The translations under genes were made by a program, and so were the position numbers. From assembly GCF_014199985.1 (NCBI RefSeq), contig NZ_JACHOS010000019.1, positions 1 to 64,000 of the forward strand: a DNA stretch of 64,000 nucleotides, read 5' to 3'. The notes below the pieces were generated by a model. That model ran no database searches and was not told the DNA's origin. It saw only the letters and a list, made by a program, of their open reading frames with translations. This stretch comes from Methylorubrum rhodesianum (GTDB lineage Bacteria; Pseudomonadota; Alphaproteobacteria; Rhizobiales; Beijerinckiaceae). Shown piece by piece: positions 62,404 through 64,000 of the stretch. Within the stretch, counting starts at the first letter, position 1; the number at the start of each line of letters is the position of its first letter.

Positions 62404-63312
62404 ATGCCGGCGGATCTCGGCGACCTCGCCGCCTTCGTCGCGGTGGCGGAGGCCGGCGGCTTTCGCGACGGCGCGCGGGCCTCCGGCATGAGCGCGTCCG
62501 GGCTGAGCGAGGCCGTCCGCCGGCTGGAGCGGCGGCTCGGCGTGCGCCTGCTCCACCGCACGACACGCAGCGTCGCCCCGACCGAGGCGGGCATGCGGCT
62601 CCTGGAACGCCTGATGCCGGCCCTGGGCGAGGTCGAGGCGGCGCTCGACGTCGTCAACGGCTTCCGCGACCGGCCGGCCGGCACGCTCCGGCTCAATGTG
62701 CCGGTCAGCGCGGCCCGACTGGTCCTGCCCAGAATCGTGCCGCCGTTCCTGGCCGCCTATCCGGACATCCGTCTCGACGTGATCGCCGAGGACAGCTTCG
62801 TCGATGTGCTGGCCGCGGGCTGCGATGCCGGCATCCGCTACGACGAGCGACTCGAACAGGACATGATCGCCGTCCCGATCGGCCCGCGCGAGCAACGCTT
62901 CGCCACGGTCGCGGCGCCGGCCTATCTCGACCGGCGCGGCCGTCCGGAGCACCCGCGCGACCTTCTGCACCATGCCTGCATCGGCGGCCGCTTCGCGAGC
63001 GGCCGGACGACGGAATGGGAGTTCGAGCGGGACGGAGAGATCCTGCGCGTCGATCCGAGCGGGCCGCTCACCGTACGCGTCGGCGCCGCCACCGACCTCG
63101 CGGTCGAGGCGGCGGTCGCCGGGGTCGGCATCCTCACCCTGTTCGAGGACTGGCTGCGGCCGCATCTCGACAGCGGAGCCTTGGAGCCCATTCTGGAGCC
63201 GTGGTGGCCACGCTTTTCCGGCCCGTTCCTGTACTATCCCGGACGCCGCTATCTTCCCGCGCCGCTCCGGGCCTTCATCGACTTCATCGGCCGGCCGCGG
63301 CGCGCGCCCTGA
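62404..63312 (+). CDS. LysR-type regulator beside the aldo/keto reductase gene
   Basis: 302 residues. HTH: LGDLAAFVAVAEAGGFRDGAR to LSEAVRRLERRLGVRLLHRTTRS. Effector-binding domain: GTLRLNVPVSAARLVLPRIV, VDVLAAGCDAGIRYDERLEQ and GVGILTLFEDWLRPHL. Divergent from the reductase gene and likely its regulator. It is a different LysR subgroup from the one at 60428, since the two effector domains differ in most motifs. Confidence 0.92.
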   Translation: MPADLGDLAAFVAVAEAGGFRDGARASGMSASGLSEAVRRLERRLGVRLLHRTTRSVAPTEAGMRLLERLMPALGEVEAALDVVNGFRDRPAGTLRLNVPVSAARLVLPRIVPPFLAAYPDIRLDVIAEDSFVDVLAAGCDAGIRYDERLEQDMIAVPIGPREQRFATVAAPAYLDRRGRPEHPRDLLHHACIGGRFASGRTTEWEFERDGEILRVDPSGPLTVRVGAATDLAVEAAVAGVGILTLFEDWLRPHLDSGALEPILEPWWPRFSGPFLYYPGRRYLPAPLRAFIDFIGRPRRAP

Positions 63313-63369
63313 CGCCGCCGATGCGGGGCCGCTCCCGGCTGCGCATGCGGCGAGCGCCGACGCGCGGGA

Positions 63370-64000
63370 TCAGCCCCGACCCCGGATCGCGGTCGCCCGT
63401 CCGTCCTCCACCAGCACCTCGGCCGGCAGCGGGTGGCTGAGAAAACCCGTCGGGCTCGCGGTCAGCCCGTAGGCACCCGACTGCAGCACGGCGACGAGGT
63501 CGCCCTCGGCGAGCGGCGGCAGCGGCGCGGCACGGGCCAGCATGTCGAGCGGCGTGCAGAGCGGGCCGACGACGGCCGTGGCCCCGCGCTCCGTACCGCC
63601 GCCGTCCATGACGGCCGCGAGGGGAAAGTCGCGCTTGACCACCTGACCGAGATTGCCGCTCGCGGCGAGGTGGTGATGCATGCCGCCGTCGGTGATGACG
63701 AAGCGGCTGCCGCGGGATTCCTTCACCGCCAGCACCCGCGCCACGTAGAGTCCCGCCGGCCCGGCGAGATAGCGGCCCGGCTCCAGCACCACGCGGGCCG
63801 AGGCCAGACCGGGATCGGCCCGCAGTGTCGCGATCAGGTCGGGCAGCCCGGCGCGGAGCGCGCCGAGGTCGAGGGCGGCGTCACCGGAAAAATACGGGAT
63901 GCCGAGGCCGCCGCCGAGGTCGATCGTCTCCAGCGGGCGACCGGTCCGGCGGGCGATCCGCGCGGCGAGGCCGAGGCCGTAGGCCCACTGGCCGAGCAGG
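63370..64000 (-). CDS. Type III PLP-dependent decarboxylase, C-terminal part
   Basis: The gene runs off the right edge; about 210 C-terminal residues are visible and the frame is open to position 64000. Family motifs are DLGGGLGIPYFSGD, the PLP phosphate-binding glycine loop, VVLEPGRYLAG and GPLCTPLDMLARA, in which Cys belongs to the active site of the neighbouring subunit. This is the lysine/ornithine/diaminopimelate decarboxylase fold (LysA, BtrK or the exosortase-linked decarboxylases). The GGGLGIPY spelling fits the BtrK or exosortase-linked kind better than LysA. The substrate cannot be decided without the N-terminal barrel. Convergent with the LysR gene. Confidence 0.85.
   Translation of the reverse strand, partial: LLGQWAYGLGLAARIARRTGRPLETIDLGGGLGIPYFSGDAALDLGALRAGLPDLIATLRADPGLASARVVLEPGRYLAGPAGLYVARVLAVKESRGSRFVITDGGMHHHLAASGNLGQVVKRDFPLAAVMDGGGTERGATAVVGPLCTPLDMLARAAPLPPLAEGDLVAVLQSGAYGLTASPTGFLSHPLPAEVLVEDGRATAIRGRG

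Overview
The window looks like chromosomal DNA of an alphaproteobacterial methylotroph, most probably a Methylobacterium/Methylorubrum-type member of the Hyphomicrobiales. This rests on the very GC-rich sequence, a formamide/urea-type amide operon, IalB- and DUF2147-type secreted proteins, the erpA/dgt divergon followed by argS-SPOR-nagZ-tatABC, and the codon and protein style. It is recognition by reading, not a database search. No phage, insertion sequence, CRISPR array, rRNA or tRNA is visible. The window cuts one gene at each end.

Layout, left to right. (1) About 0.3-8.1 kb, minus strand: an amide-utilisation operon. It has a binding protein and a five-part ABC transporter of the urea/short-chain amide (Urt/Fmd) type, a MetX-like alpha/beta hydrolase, formamidase FmdA and the zinc-ribbon protein FmdB. 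(2) 8.5-12.8 kb, divergent: a hybrid histidine kinase whose N-terminal half is an NCS1 nucleobase/allantoin-type transporter, overlapping a LuxR-type response regulator. The gap between the two units holds two small dyads and two stacked long palindromes. (3) 13-20.5 kb: mixed envelope and housekeeping genes (IalB-like protein, a 29-residue membrane peptide, cobF, a ClpP-like secreted protein, a PAS protein, an orphan ParA with a ribbon-helix-helix partner, RlpA). (4) 20.5-32 kb: a large secreted protein, erpA, dGTPase, a Gly/Tyr-rich protein, a thioesterase, then argS-SPOR-nagZ-tatA-tatB-tatC, without the scpAB genes that often sit between nagZ and tatA. (5) 34.3-42.2 kb: an aliphatic-sulfonate (ssu) operon with three different SsuA-type binding proteins for one permease/ATPase pair, ending in a COG4529-type FAD/NAD(P) oxidoreductase. 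(6) 43.8-51.9 kb: a zinc-metallopeptidase gene diverging from a translationally coupled three-gene operon: transglutaminase plus DUF2126, circularly permuted ATP-grasp plus alpha-E, and a second transglutaminase. This is the predicted amidoligase/peptide-tagging system, here without an Anbu peptidase. (7) 51.9-64 kb: short regulator/enzyme pairs (TetR-SDR, LysR-NmrA, LysR-aldo/keto reductase), a Bcr/CflA exporter, a class-C beta-lactamase-like hydrolase, an acetaldehyde-type aldehyde dehydrogenase, and the C-terminal part of a type III PLP decarboxylase cut by the right edge.

How the parts work together. The amide operon should import small amides or urea and release ammonia and formate; the adjacent transporter-kinase and LuxR regulator are the obvious candidates for its control. 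The ssu operon scavenges sulfur from sulfonates. At least one binding protein, SsuA1, carries a clear twin-arginine signal, so TatABC in the same window may export it. The least understood unit is the transglutaminase/ATP-grasp/alpha-E operon with its zinc peptidase neighbour. Its enzyme families have been predicted bioinformatically to make and remove peptide-like modifications, but I know of no established substrate.
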